Below, in pieces: positions 20,824-30,290 of a stretch of 64,000 bases of DNA. The translations under genes were made by a program, and so were the position numbers. Every line of letters starts with the position of its first letter. Positions within the stretch are counted from its first letter, which is position 1. The notes below the pieces were generated by a model. It worked only from the letters and a program-made list of their open reading frames with translations. It made no database searches and had not been told where the DNA came from. This stretch comes from Methylotenera versatilis 301 (GTDB taxonomy: Bacteria; Pseudomonadota; Gammaproteobacteria; Burkholderiales; Methylophilaceae), in contig NC_014207.1 in NCBI RefSeq assembly GCF_000093025.1, positions 2,666,001 to 2,730,000 on the forward strand, in the 5' to 3' direction.

Positions 20824-21066
20824 ATGAAAGATGGAATCCATCCAGAATACCGCGACGTTGTTTTTCAAGACATCGGTGCAGATTTTAGTTTTATCACTCG
20901 CTCTACTATCGCAGCGCGCGACACAATCAAATGGACTGATGGTAAAGAATATCCATTAGTTAAAATCGAAGTATCATCAAAATCACACCCGTTTTACACT
21001 GGTAAACAAATGATTTTAGATACTGCTGGTCGTGTTGATAAATTCCGTAAAAAATACGGTATGTAA
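20824..21066 (+). CDS. rpmE2: 50S ribosomal protein L31 type B
   Basis: 80 residues, [16 protein letters not shown] at the start and KFRKKYGM at the end. Length and lack of the four zinc-binding cysteines of type A L31 mark this as the zinc-independent type B paralogue (YkgM-like). No type A copy lies in the window. It has its own promoter and terminator. Confidence 0.96.
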   Translation: MKDGIHPEYRDVVFQDIGADFSFITRSTIAARDTIKWTDGKEYPLVKIEVSSKSHPFYTGKQMILDTAGRVDKFRKKYGM

Positions 21067-21073
21067 TCATACT

Positions 21074-21091
21074 TTGCAATCTAGATTGCAA
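21074..21091. repeat. 18-base perfect palindrome after rpmE2
   Basis: TTGCAATCTAGATTGCAA reads the same on both strands and starts 8 bases after the rpmE2 stop, just before its terminator. It could be a protein-binding dyad or part of the terminator region. Confidence 0.6.
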
Positions 21092-21096
21092 ATATC

Positions 21097-21121
21097 AAGG
21101 CAGCTCAGGCTGCCTTTTTTA
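21097..21121 (+). terminator. Rho-independent terminator of rpmE2
   Basis: AAGGCAGC / GCTGCCTT with a TCAG loop, followed by a T run. A strong GC-rich stem about 30 bases after the stop codon. Confidence 0.9.
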
Positions 21122-21253
21122 TTTTCGCAACTAAAAGACTCAACATCGATAACGCAGCTTCATTTAATTCAACTGAATTTCTTGCTGCGCGACACAATCG
21201 GTTAAAATAAACAATTAAGACTAATAAAAAAGCAAACTTAGCGACTCAATATT

Positions 21254-22906
21254 ATGCGTTTTCAACTGGATCACGACTGGCAAGGTAATATGTCAACACC
21301 GCGTGCACGCATAGGTGACGGGGCAAAAACACAGTTGTTACTTTTATTGTGCGCAATTTGGATTGTATTAGGTTTAATTGGCCATGCGCCTTGGAAACCC
21401 CTAGAGTCGACCAGCATCAATATTGTCAAAAATATTTTAGACGGTGGCAGCTTACTTGCGCCTTTAGTCAGCGGCGAATCCTTTCCTTCAAACGCTCCTC
21501 TTTACTACCTCAGTGCAGCTACCAGTGCAAAATTACTCTCTCCATTACTAAGTATTCATGATGGTGCCAGGTTATTTAATACCATTTGGTTAGCCATACT
21601 ATTGCTCATGGTAGGAATGACTGGTCGTGAGCTCTGGACACGCGGTGTCGGGCGTCACGCTACATTTATTATGATAGGCACGATAGGTTTAATCATTAGC
21701 GCACATAGCTTAAGCGCTGAGATCGCAAACCTAACTTGCTTGGCGACTGGCTTTTATGCATTAGCGCTGTCTAAGCGCCGCCCTTGGCGTGCAAGTGGCC
21801 TTTTGGGAGCCGCGCTTGGCATTGGATTTTTAAGCTTTGGTATAATACCTGTACTTATTTTACTAAGCACGGCACTAATTCTGCCTTTAGTGTTCAAAAT
21901 TTGGCGCACAAAAAGCTTTGCAAAATTCTTGAGCCTAGCCATTGTGATTGCCACTCCAATGATATTAACTTGGATTCTGCTACTACAACATTACTATCCA
22001 GCAATGCTATCGAGCTGGTGGCAACTCAATCTCAATAATTTCAACCAACTCAATCACCTCTATTTTTTACGTATCTTAATTTGGTACGCTTGGCCTGCCC
22101 TGCCATTGGCATTATTAGGCTTATGGCGCTATCGCCAACAATTATTAAGCAAACCCAAATTTCAGCTGATGATGAGTTTTTTTATTTGCAGTTTATTTTT
22201 CTTAGGGTTAGGTGCTAGTACTAAAGACATCAATGCGCTTCCTTTACTTTTACCACTTGTAGCACTGGGTGCAGGTAGCGTGGAGCATCTAAAACGCGGA
22301 GCTGCTGCGGCTTTAAACTGGTTTGGCGTAATGCTATTTGGGCTAATTGGTGTGCTGATTTGGTTAGGTTGGACAGCCATGCTGACTGGCTATCCTGTCA
22401 AAATTAAAGAGCGCATGCAGTTCTTATCTGGCGCATATGAAACTCATTTTAACTGGCTATCATTCCTTATTGCCCTAGCAATTACCGCCATCTGGCTGTT
22501 AGTTTGCATGCGCGCCAAACAAACCAATAAATCCACAGTCACTAATTGGGCGGTAGGCATGACCTTTGGCTGGGGCTTATTAATGACGCTCTGGCTACCA
22601 CTGATAGACTCAGCAAAAAGCTACCAACCAGTGTTTTTAAGCATGAATAAAGTGCTACCAAAAACCTACAACTGCATGAACAGCCTAGATGTTGGGCAAC
22701 CGCAAAGTTTATTGCTCAATTACTACACCAATATTCAATTGCAGCCTTTTGAAACGACACAGCAATTAACTTGTGACTTTTACTTATTACAAGACGTAAA
22801 AGGCATAGGCAAAATGCAGCCTGGACAGGAGTGGAAACAGATTTGGACGGGTAAACGCGCAGCTGATAGAAAAGAAGGTTTTAGGTTATTTCTGCGAGTT
22901 AAGTAG
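21254..22906 (+). CDS. GT39 / ArnT-like membrane glycosyltransferase
   Basis: 550 residues with about twelve hydrophobic segments in the first 470 residues, then a soluble C-terminal part. The first periplasmic loop reads GHAPWKPLEST, which matches the GHDxWKPDE(P) loop of ArnT-like lipid-linked sugar transferases, but here with Ala and Leu in place of the two usual Asp residues. Probably transfers a sugar from a polyprenyl phosphate carrier to an envelope substrate; the substrate is unknown. An internal ATG at 21290 is an alternative start. Confidence 0.7.
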   Translation: MRFQLDHDWQGNMSTPRARIGDGAKTQLLLLLCAIWIVLGLIGHAPWKPLESTSINIVKNILDGGSLLAPLVSGESFPSNAPLYYLSAATSAKLLSPLLSIHDGARLFNTIWLAILLLMVGMTGRELWTRGVGRHATFIMIGTIGLIISAHSLSAEIANLTCLATGFYALALSKRRPWRASGLLGAALGIGFLSFGIIPVLILLSTALILPLVFKIWRTKSFAKFLSLAIVIATPMILTWILLLQHYYPAMLSSWWQLNLNNFNQLNHLYFLRILIWYAWPALPLALLGLWRYRQQLLSKPKFQLMMSFFICSLFFLGLGASTKDINALPLLLPLVALGAGSVEHLKRGAAAALNWFGVMLFGLIGVLIWLGWTAMLTGYPVKIKERMQFLSGAYETHFNWLSFLIALAITAIWLLVCMRAKQTNKSTVTNWAVGMTFGWGLLMTLWLPLIDSAKSYQPVFLSMNKVLPKTYNCMNSLDVGQPQSLLLNYYTNIQLQPFETTQQLTCDFYLLQDVKGIGKMQPGQEWKQIWTGKRAADRKEGFRLFLRVK

Positions 22907-22945
22907 CATAAGAGCCTCAGCTACTTAATGTAGCAACTTAAATAG

Positions 22946-23164
22946 TCAAAGCTTTAAATGTGCTTTAATCGCATTCTGCACTTGAGCATGTATGCCAGAT
23001 CCGCTTTGTTCACTCACATATTCTGCAATTTGTTTACGCATCGATAAGGCCCAAAACTTATTGATATGCTCTGCAATGTCTTTTTGAGCGTGACTTTGGT
23101 TTGGATATGATTCGTAAAAATCACCGATTTGATTAGCCATTGAAATTAAGCGTTGAATATCCAT
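22946..23164 (-). CDS. fdsD: NAD-dependent formate dehydrogenase delta subunit
   Basis: 72 residues, matching the small FdsD family: MDIQRLISMANQIGDFYES and a C-terminal helix. It is needed for assembly or stability of the FdsABG complex; no cofactor motif is expected. Last gene of the fds cluster, 18 bases downstream of fdhD. Confidence 0.9.
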   Translation of the reverse strand: MDIQRLISMANQIGDFYESYPNQSHAQKDIAEHINKFWALSMRKQIAEYVSEQSGSGIHAQVQNAIKAHLKL

Positions 23165-23182
23165 TTTTACTTTTCTCTAATC

Positions 23183-23995
23183 TTACTCATTCATAATATT
23201 GTCAGCGTGACTGTAAATCACATAACGACTTTCTCTTGCAAATCCAACTAAGGTTAAGCCGCATTGTTCTGCTACTCGCACTGCCAAACCTGTGGGTGCT
23301 GAAACCGCGACTAACATGCCCACGCCAGCGCTTGCTGTTTTTTGTACCATTTCAAAACTTGCACGACTGGTGGTAATAATAAAACCAGTCCTATCAAGCT
23401 CTTGTTTTGCTAGTGCGCCAACCAACTTATCCAGTGCGTTATGCCTTCCTACATCCTCACGCACCAAACCCACCGTGCCATCAGCCTGTACATAAGCACT
23501 AGCATGGGTTGCGCCAGTTTGCTGTTGTAACTTCTGCTGCGCCTGTATGGTTTTCAAACCAGTCACTATGGCGCTTGCATTAAACCTGCGATATGTTTTT
23601 AGCAGCGCTGGATAACGTATGGCTTGCGCTAAATTTTCAGCGCCGCACAATCCGCAGCCAGTTTTACCTGCTAAGGTACGACGCCGCTCTTTTAGCTGCA
23701 TAAAACGTTCACTAGCAATTTCACAGTGTAATTCTATGCCGTTATCTTGCACCTGCACTTCAATGCCATATAACTCACCAGCACTTTGTACGATGCCTTC
23801 GCTAAGCGAAAAACCAAGTGCAAAATCTTCTAAATCTTGTGCAGTTGCCAACATCACCGCGTGTGAAACACCGTTGTAAATCAGTGCCACAGGTGTTTCT
23901 TCTGCCAAACAATCTTGCGTTTTTACTATTTCACCATTTTGCCATTGTGAAACACCCAATGTGCTTAATGGCACATCTGCAACCAATTTAACCAT
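23183..23995 (-). CDS. fdhD: Formate dehydrogenase accessory sulfurtransferase FdhD/FdsC
   Basis: About 270 residues. FdhD-type proteins move sulfur to the Mo-bis-MGD cofactor before it enters formate dehydrogenase. The sulfur-carrying CGLC motif (C114, C117) is present, as are GFSLSEGIV and VREDVGRHNALDK. The frame opens at a TTG (24010), but the ATG at 23995 is a better start. Sits between fdsA and fdsD, as in other FdsABG loci. Confidence 0.94.
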   Translation of the reverse strand: MVKLVADVPLSTLGVSQWQNGEIVKTQDCLAEETPVALIYNGVSHAVMLATAQDLEDFALGFSLSEGIVQSAGELYGIEVQVQDNGIELHCEIASERFMQLKERRRTLAGKTGCGLCGAENLAQAIRYPALLKTYRRFNASAIVTGLKTIQAQQKLQQQTGATHASAYVQADGTVGLVREDVGRHNALDKLVGALAKQELDRTGFIITTSRASFEMVQKTASAGVGMLVAVSAPTGLAVRVAEQCGLTLVGFARESRYVIYSHADNIMNE

Positions 23996-24020
23996 ATGCA
24001 AATCTGCCAACTATCCACAC

Positions 24021-24106
24021 CGTCATACCAGCGAAAGCTGGTATCCATTGGCTTGCTTCGCACAGCTATTGGTAGCAGCTGTATTCCAGCTTTCACTGAA
24101 ATGACG
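24021..24106. repeat. REP/MITE-like inverted-repeat element downstream of fdsA
   Basis: An 86-base element with related inverted ends. One end begins CGTCATACCAGCGAAAGCTG; the other, read on the opposite strand, begins CGTCATTTCAGTGAAAGCTG. The internal GCGAAAGC core resembles the CGTCATTCCxGCGAAAGCxGG type of dispersed intergenic repeat seen in many proteobacteria. It fills the gap between fdsA and fdhD. No second copy is in this window. Confidence 0.7.
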
Positions 24107-24148
24107 TAGTAGCTGATGAATGACGGCTGACATTAAATAAACTTATTG

Positions 24149-27055
24149 CTAAAGCTCAATTTTTGCTGCTTCTAGGTCTCTATCGGCAAACGCCAACTGT
24201 GCTTCACTAAAGGTTTTGTAATGTTGCTGCCAATCAGAAAGCTGATTCACGCGTGTCACTTGTACGGCGGTGACCTTAAACTCAGGGCAGTTAGTTGCCC
24301 AATCTGAGTTTTCCGTCGTAATCACGTTTGCGCCTGATTCTGGATGGTGGAACGTGGTGTAAATCACACCAGGTTGCACACGTTCAGTAATTTTTACACG
24401 CAATACAGTTTCACCTGCGCGACTAGCAATACCTACCCAATCACCTTCGCTAATACCGCGCTCTTCTGCATCATGTGGGTGAATTTCAACAATATCTTCG
24501 CTGTGCCAAGCCACGTTCTTAGTACGGCGTGTTTGTGCCCCTACGTTGTATTGCGAAAGGATACGACCTGTCGTTAGAATCAGTGGGAACTTAGGCGTTA
24601 CTTTCTCAGTGGTTGCCACATATTGCGTTACGAAGAACTTACCTTTACCGCGTACGAATTCATCGATATGCATGGTCGGCGTGCCTAGTGGTTGCTCGTC
24701 ATTGCACGGCCACTGTATGCTGCCTAACTCGTCAAGTTTCTTGAAGCTAACGCCTTTAAATGTTGGTGTTAGGCTTGCCACTTCATCCATAATTTCAGAA
24801 GCGTGTTTATAGTCCATAGGGTAGCCAAGCGCATTCGAGAATTTAGCTGTCACTTCCCAATCTTCCATACCATTTTTTGGTGTCATCACACGGCGCACTG
24901 GTGAAATACGACGCTCAGCGTTGGTAAATGTACCGCTTTTTTCTAAGAATGATGCTCCTGGGAAGAATACATGCGCGAACATTGCGGTCTCGTTCAAGAA
25001 CAAATCTTGCACGATGACACATTCCATATTCTCTAGCGCATGCGTTACATGCTGTGTGTTAGGGTCAGACTGCACAATGTCTTCACCAACGCAGTAAATT
25101 GCTTTAAAACTGCCTTCTATGGCATTGTCTAGCATGTTAGGGATACGTAAACCTGGATCATTACTTAGCGGACGACCCCATGCACCTTCAAATAACTCAC
25201 GCGTAGCTTCATCTGACACATGACGATAGCCTGGGTATTCATGTGGCATAGAGCCCATGTCACAAGAACCTTGCACGTTATTTTGACCGCGTAATGGATT
25301 AACGCCGACACCTTCACGACCAATGTTAGCTGTTGCCATGGCTAAGTTTGCAATACCCATCACCATGGTAGAACCTTGGCTGTGCTCGGTAACGCCTAAT
25401 CCGTAGTAAATCGCAGCATTGCCGCCAGTGGCATATAACCTTGCCGCTGCGCGTAACTCTTCAGCTGGAACACCCATTGCCAAACCTAATACTTCAGGTG
25501 AGTTTTGTGGGAGCGCAACAAAATCACGCCACTCTACAAATGAATCCCACTCACAACGCTCTTTTACAAATTCCTCATTCACTAAGCCCTCAGTCACAAT
25601 GACGTGTGCAATAGCGGAGATTAATGCCACGTTAGTGCCTGGTTGTAATTTAAGGTGATAATCTGCTTTAACGTGTGGAGAGTCCACCAAATCAATCGCG
25701 CGTGGATCGGCAATAATCAGTTTTGCACCTTCGCGCAAGCGACGTTTCATTTGTGAAGCAAACACTGGGTGACCATCTGTTGGGTTTGCACCAATCACAA
25801 AAATGACATCCGACTGCATCACGGAGTCAAAGGTTTGCGTACCTGCTGATTCACCTATTGTTTGTTTTAAACCATAACCTGTCGGGCTATGACAAACACG
25901 TGCGCAAGTATCCACGTTGTTTACACCAAACACTGCACGTACTAGTTTTTGCACGACATAAACTTCTTCATTGGTGCAGCGTGACGATGTAATACCGCCC
26001 ACAGAAGCTTTGCCATATTTGGCTTGAATGCGGGTAATTTCACTGGCGGCATAGCTAAATGCTTCATCCCAGCTCACTTGTTGCCATTCATCATGAATGC
26101 TTTTACGTATCATAGGTGTGGTGATACGGTCTTTGTGTGTTGCGTAACCCCATGCAAAACGCCCTTTTACGCATGAATGGCCGTGGTTTGCGCCACCATT
26201 TTTATTCGGTACCATGCGAACGACTTCTTCGCCTTTCATTTCAGCGTCAAATGAACAACCAACGCCACAATAAGCACAGGTTGTTGTCACGCTGTGCTCA
26301 GGCACACCATGCTCAATCACGGTTTTCTCAATCAATGTTGCCGTTGGGCAAGCTTGCACACAAGCGCCACAAGACACACATTCTGAATTCATAAAATCGG
26401 TTACACCAGCAGCTACTTTTGATTCAAAGCCACGACCTGAGATAGTGAGTGCAAAGGTGCCTTGCGTTTCTTCGCAAGCGCGCACGCAACGTGAGCAGAC
26501 GATACATTTGCTTGGGTCAAAAGTGAAGTAAGGGTTGCTTTCATCTTTTTCTGCCTTCAGGTGATTTTCACCTTCATAGCCATAACGCACTTCACGCAAA
26601 CCTACTGCGCCAGCCATGTCTTGCAGTTCGCAATCGCCATTGGTTGCACAGGTTAAGCAATCTAAAGGATGGTCTGAAATATACAGTTCCATTGTGCCGC
26701 GACGAATATCGGCAAGCTTAGGCGTTTGCGTATGTACTTTTAAGCCTTCAGCTACAGGCGTTGTACATGAAGCTGGATAGCCACGACGACCTTCAATTTC
26801 CACCACACACAAACGGCATGAACCAAAAGGCTCTAAACTGTCTGTTGCACATAGTTTAGGCACGTTAATGCCAGCCATAATTGACGCGCGCATAATAGAC
26901 GTACCTTCTGGCACGGTGATTTCTCTATCATCAATCATCAACGTGACTTGAACGTCAGAATCACTCGCTGGCGTACCATAATCTAATTGATCATCGTAAT
27001 TGGTGCGGCTATGCTCATGTTGATGATGCGTGTTGCTGTATTTAATGTCGTCCAT
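24149..27055 (-). CDS. fdsA: NAD-dependent formate dehydrogenase catalytic (alpha) subunit
   Basis: Cytoplasmic molybdenum subunit oxidising formate to CO2. 968 residues. N-terminal 2Fe-2S domain (C69, C80, C83, C97), His-Cys3 4Fe-4S site (H129, C133, C136, C142), a two-cluster ferredoxin domain (C184-C194, C226-C236), then the molybdopterin domain with its own 4Fe-4S (C260, C263, C267, C295). The Mo-ligating Cys is C388 in ARVCHSPTGYGLK. A GGAG ribosome site precedes the ATG. Downstream of fdsB with a REP-like palindrome between them. Confidence 0.97.
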   Translation of the reverse strand: MDDIKYSNTHHQHEHSRTNYDDQLDYGTPASDSDVQVTLMIDDREITVPEGTSIMRASIMAGINVPKLCATDSLEPFGSCRLCVVEIEGRRGYPASCTTPVAEGLKVHTQTPKLADIRRGTMELYISDHPLDCLTCATNGDCELQDMAGAVGLREVRYGYEGENHLKAEKDESNPYFTFDPSKCIVCSRCVRACEETQGTFALTISGRGFESKVAAGVTDFMNSECVSCGACVQACPTATLIEKTVIEHGVPEHSVTTTCAYCGVGCSFDAEMKGEEVVRMVPNKNGGANHGHSCVKGRFAWGYATHKDRITTPMIRKSIHDEWQQVSWDEAFSYAASEITRIQAKYGKASVGGITSSRCTNEEVYVVQKLVRAVFGVNNVDTCARVCHSPTGYGLKQTIGESAGTQTFDSVMQSDVIFVIGANPTDGHPVFASQMKRRLREGAKLIIADPRAIDLVDSPHVKADYHLKLQPGTNVALISAIAHVIVTEGLVNEEFVKERCEWDSFVEWRDFVALPQNSPEVLGLAMGVPAEELRAAARLYATGGNAAIYYGLGVTEHSQGSTMVMGIANLAMATANIGREGVGVNPLRGQNNVQGSCDMGSMPHEYPGYRHVSDEATRELFEGAWGRPLSNDPGLRIPNMLDNAIEGSFKAIYCVGEDIVQSDPNTQHVTHALENMECVIVQDLFLNETAMFAHVFFPGASFLEKSGTFTNAERRISPVRRVMTPKNGMEDWEVTAKFSNALGYPMDYKHASEIMDEVASLTPTFKGVSFKKLDELGSIQWPCNDEQPLGTPTMHIDEFVRGKGKFFVTQYVATTEKVTPKFPLILTTGRILSQYNVGAQTRRTKNVAWHSEDIVEIHPHDAEERGISEGDWVGIASRAGETVLRVKITERVQPGVIYTTFHHPESGANVITTENSDWATNCPEFKVTAVQVTRVNQLSDWQQHYKTFSEAQLAFADRDLEAAKIEL

Positions 27056-27075
27056 TTTAATGCTCCTACTATTTT

Positions 27076-27121
27076 GTAGCGCGGGTTTTAACCCGACATA
27101 TCAGGCCAAAGCCTGACCTAC
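27076..27121. repeat. REP-like palindromic unit between fdsB and fdsA
   Basis: A GTAG...CTAC-bounded unit of 46 bases containing two hairpins, CGGGTTTTAACCCG and TCAGGCcaaaGCCTGA. It overlaps the fdsB stop codon (27118-27120). Such units in operons often modulate mRNA stability; here that is inference. Confidence 0.65.
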
Positions 27122-28659
27122 TTAGCTATTCCGAAATCTTCAGGGAAATGATTCATCGCGCTTAATACTGGATATGGCGTCATGCCACCCAATGCGCATA
27201 GCGAACCATTCAACATAGTGTCGCTTAAATCGCGCACCAACTTAATGTTTTTCGCAGTATCTTTGCCTGCGATGATTTTATCAATCACCTCAACACCACG
27301 GGTAGAACCTATGCGGCATGGCGTGCATTTTCCGCATGACTCAATCGCGCAGAATTCAAATGCATAACGTGCCATTTTTGCCATATCGACCGTATCATCA
27401 AATGCGACAATACCACCGTGACCTACAACCGCCCAAATATTGCTAAATGCTTCGTAATCTAAAGGTGTATCGAATTGGCTTTCTGGCAAGAACGCGCCTA
27501 ATGGCCCGCCGACTTGCACTGCACGAATCGGCTTGCCCGTTGCTGAACCACCTCCGTAATCGTAAAGCAGTTCACGTAAGGTAATCCCAAACGCAAGTTC
27601 TACTAGACCACCATGTTTTAAATTACCTGCCAACTGAATAGGCAAAGTGCCTCGCGAACGACCCATGCCGTAATCCGCATAATATTGTGCGCCTTTATCT
27701 AAAATAATTGGCACTGTAGCAAGTGAAATTACATTATTCACAACGGTAGGTTTACCGAATAAACCTTCAATCGCTGGTAGTGGCGGTTTAAAACGTACTA
27801 GACCACGCTTACCTTCTAAGCTTTCGAGTAGTGAAGTTTCTTCACCGCATACATAAGCACCAGCTGCGCGACGAACCTCTAAATTAAAGGTATGTGTTGA
27901 GCCACAAATTTTATCGCCCAAATAGCCTGCCGCCTCTGCTTTAGCAATGGCTTCGTTCAAAGCTTTAAGCGCATGTGGGTACTCACTACGCAAGTAAATA
28001 TAACCTTGTGTCGCACCTACTGCAACACCTGCAATCGTCATGCCTTCAATCAGCACAAACGGATCATCTTCCATAATCATGCGGTCTGAGAACGTACCAG
28101 AGTCACCTTCATCCGCATTACATACAATGTATTTTTGATCAGCCTGACAGCCCAATACGGTATTCCATTTAATACCAGTTGGGAAAGCCGCACCACCACG
28201 ACCACGCAGACCTGAATCTGTGACCGCTTTAACAATTTCAGCACCAGATAATGTCAGGGCTTTTTTAAGACCTTTATAGCCATCGTGGGCAATATAATCA
28301 TCTAAAGAAACTGGGTCTGTAATACCAACGCGCGCAAACGTTAAGCGCTGTTGTTTTTTCAACCATTCAATTTCTTCGGTTAAACCTAAGCTCAAAGGGT
28401 GATTTTTAGCATTAAGAAAATCTGCGTCAAATAGTGAAGGTACATCTTTAGCCTTAACAGGACCATAAGCAACACGACCTTGGTCTGTTGCCACTTCAAC
28501 CATTGTTTCAAGCCAGTAAAGACCACGAGAGCCATTACGGATAATTGTTATGTCTAAACCGCGTTTTTTCGCTTCCAGAGCAATCGCAACAGCGACTTTT
28601 TCAGCACCCATTGAAAGCGCGCTAGAATCGCGGGGAACGTATATTTTAGTTGTCATCAT
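27118..28659 (-). CDS. fdsB: NAD-dependent formate dehydrogenase beta (flavin/NAD) subunit
   Basis: 513 residues, NuoF-like. Carries the FMN/NADH site GRGGAAFPTG (153-162) and NADEGDSGTF (181-190), and a C-terminal 4Fe-4S site (C442, C445, C448, C488). The first 100 residues look like a thioredoxin-like ferredoxin domain without the cysteine ligands. Passes electrons from FdsA to NAD+. The start overlaps the fdsG stop by one base (TAATG). Confidence 0.97.
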   Translation of the reverse strand: MMTTKIYVPRDSSALSMGAEKVAVAIALEAKKRGLDITIIRNGSRGLYWLETMVEVATDQGRVAYGPVKAKDVPSLFDADFLNAKNHPLSLGLTEEIEWLKKQQRLTFARVGITDPVSLDDYIAHDGYKGLKKALTLSGAEIVKAVTDSGLRGRGGAAFPTGIKWNTVLGCQADQKYIVCNADEGDSGTFSDRMIMEDDPFVLIEGMTIAGVAVGATQGYIYLRSEYPHALKALNEAIAKAEAAGYLGDKICGSTHTFNLEVRRAAGAYVCGEETSLLESLEGKRGLVRFKPPLPAIEGLFGKPTVVNNVISLATVPIILDKGAQYYADYGMGRSRGTLPIQLAGNLKHGGLVELAFGITLRELLYDYGGGSATGKPIRAVQVGGPLGAFLPESQFDTPLDYEAFSNIWAVVGHGGIVAFDDTVDMAKMARYAFEFCAIESCGKCTPCRIGSTRGVEVIDKIIAGKDTAKNIKLVRDLSDTMLNGSLCALGGMTPYPVLSAMNHFPEDFGIAK

Positions 28660-29138
28660 TAAGCCCTTGCCTCTGCAATCAATGCATCCAAATCTTCAGC
28701 AGAAACACGTCCATAAACCTCTTCATCCATCATCACGGCCGGCGAAAGCGCACAGTTGCCCAAACAATATACAGCTTCGAGCGTAATCGCATCATCAGAA
28801 GTTGTTTGATGGTAATCCACATTCAAACACTTTTTAGCGTGAGCCTCCAATGCTTCAGAACCCATCGATTGGCACGACTCAGCACGACAAATCTGCATCA
28901 CATGACGACCGGGCTTGTGCGTACGAAAGTGATGATAAAAAGTCACCACACCATGCACCTCAGCCACGGATAAACTTAGCGCCTTACCAATCTGAGAATA
29001 AGAAGATTCTGGCACATAGCCAATGTTATCCTGAATGGCGTGCAGCAATGGCATTAGCGCACCTGGCATATGCTGATGTTCACTAATCAAGGCACCTAAT
29101 CTGAGATCTAAATCTTGTTTTGTTTCTAAATCTTGCAA
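28659..29138 (-). CDS. fdsG: NAD-dependent formate dehydrogenase gamma (2Fe-2S) subunit
   Basis: 159 residues, NuoE-like thioredoxin fold with the 2Fe-2S ligands C84, C89, C125 and C129 (CRAESC and CLGNC). First gene of the fdsG-fdsB-fdsA-fdhD-fdsD cluster. The 85-base region upstream is shared with divergent moaA. Confidence 0.96.
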   Translation of the reverse strand: MQDLETKQDLDLRLGALISEHQHMPGALMPLLHAIQDNIGYVPESSYSQIGKALSLSVAEVHGVVTFYHHFRTHKPGRHVMQICRAESCQSMGSEALEAHAKKCLNVDYHQTTSDDAITLEAVYCLGNCALSPAVMMDEEVYGRVSAEDLDALIAEARA

Positions 29139-29223
29139 CTTATTCTCTCCAAAACATCTAACATTATATTCATATACGCATTAGTATAATACACTTGTTA
29201 AATCGTTACCAATTCGACAAGCA

Positions 29224-30261
29224 ATGGCTAAAAAAGTGCTTAATTCTTCAAAAATGCTTACTCAAATACCGCAGCAGAAACTGATAGACCAATTTGGTCG
29301 TACAGTAGATTACATTCGCCTATCCATTACAGATCGCTGCGATTTCCGCTGCGTGTATTGCATGTCAGAAGACATGACATTTTTACCGCGCGATGAAGTA
29401 TTAAGTCTTGAAGAATGCGCGCGGCTCGTTAAAATATTTGTCGACTTAGGAGTAAGCAAAGTCCGCATTACTGGCGGTGAGCCGCTAGTACGCAAAAATG
29501 CATTATGGCTTTTTGAAGAAGTCGGCCAACTTGAAGGGCTCAATGAGTTAGTACTCACTACCAACGGAAGCCAGCTAGAGAAGCAAGCCCAAGATTTGAG
29601 AAATGCTGGAGTGAAACGCATTAACATAAGTGTAGATAGCCTCAACGCTGAACGATTTAAGAAAATTACGCGCACTGGCGAGCTGGATAAAGTATTGCGC
29701 GGCATACAAGCCGCCAAACAAGCTGGCTTTGAAAATATCAAACTAAACACTGTGCTCATGCGCGGCGTGAATGATGACGAGGCATTATCGTTGGTAAAAT
29801 TTGCTATCGATGAAGCAATCGATATTTCGTTCATTGAAGAGATGCCTTTAGGCGAAGTAGATCACACAAGAGAATCAACATTCTGCAGCAATGAAGAAAC
29901 TCTTAAAATACTCCAAAGTGAGTACCCGCTCATCGCCAGTACCGAAACAACTGGTGGCCCTGCTCGGTATTGGCGAGTCGCAAATACAAAAACCAAAATT
30001 GGTTTCATTTCACCGCACAGCCATAACTTTTGCGAAAGCTGCAACCGTGTACGCATTACCTGCAAAGGCGAACTTTACTTATGTTTAGGACAAGAAGATA
30101 AAGTCGATTTAATGCCTCTGTTACGTGCAAACCCAAATGACGACCAAGCGGTCATTGACGCAATTTTGGCCAGCATGGCAATTAAACCTAAAGGACACGA
30201 CTTTGATTTACGCCGCGCAGAACCTGCGGTGATTCGGTTTATGTCACACACGGGCGGTTAG
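29224..30261 (+). CDS. moaA: GTP 3',8-cyclase MoaA
   Basis: Radical-SAM enzyme for the first step of molybdenum cofactor synthesis. 345 residues with the SAM cluster motif C39-x3-C43-x2-C46, ITGGEPLVR, a second C-terminal cluster (FCESCNRVRITC...C) and the terminal Gly-Gly. An ATG at 29254 is an alternative start. Divergent from the fds operon, whose product needs this cofactor; TATAAT at 29185 is a possible -10. Confidence 0.97.
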   Translation: MAKKVLNSSKMLTQIPQQKLIDQFGRTVDYIRLSITDRCDFRCVYCMSEDMTFLPRDEVLSLEECARLVKIFVDLGVSKVRITGGEPLVRKNALWLFEEVGQLEGLNELVLTTNGSQLEKQAQDLRNAGVKRINISVDSLNAERFKKITRTGELDKVLRGIQAAKQAGFENIKLNTVLMRGVNDDEALSLVKFAIDEAIDISFIEEMPLGEVDHTRESTFCSNEETLKILQSEYPLIASTETTGGPARYWRVANTKTKIGFISPHSHNFCESCNRVRITCKGELYLCLGQEDKVDLMPLLRANPNDDQAVIDAILASMAIKPKGHDFDLRRAEPAVIRFMSHTGG

Positions 30262-30290
30262 TTTTACTTTAATCTCTCTACATTTCACTC

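Noticed and set aside
23292-23879. Plus-strand open frames opposite fdhD
   Set aside because: They lie antisense to a well-conserved gene and show low-complexity, Ser/Pro-rich products without family features.
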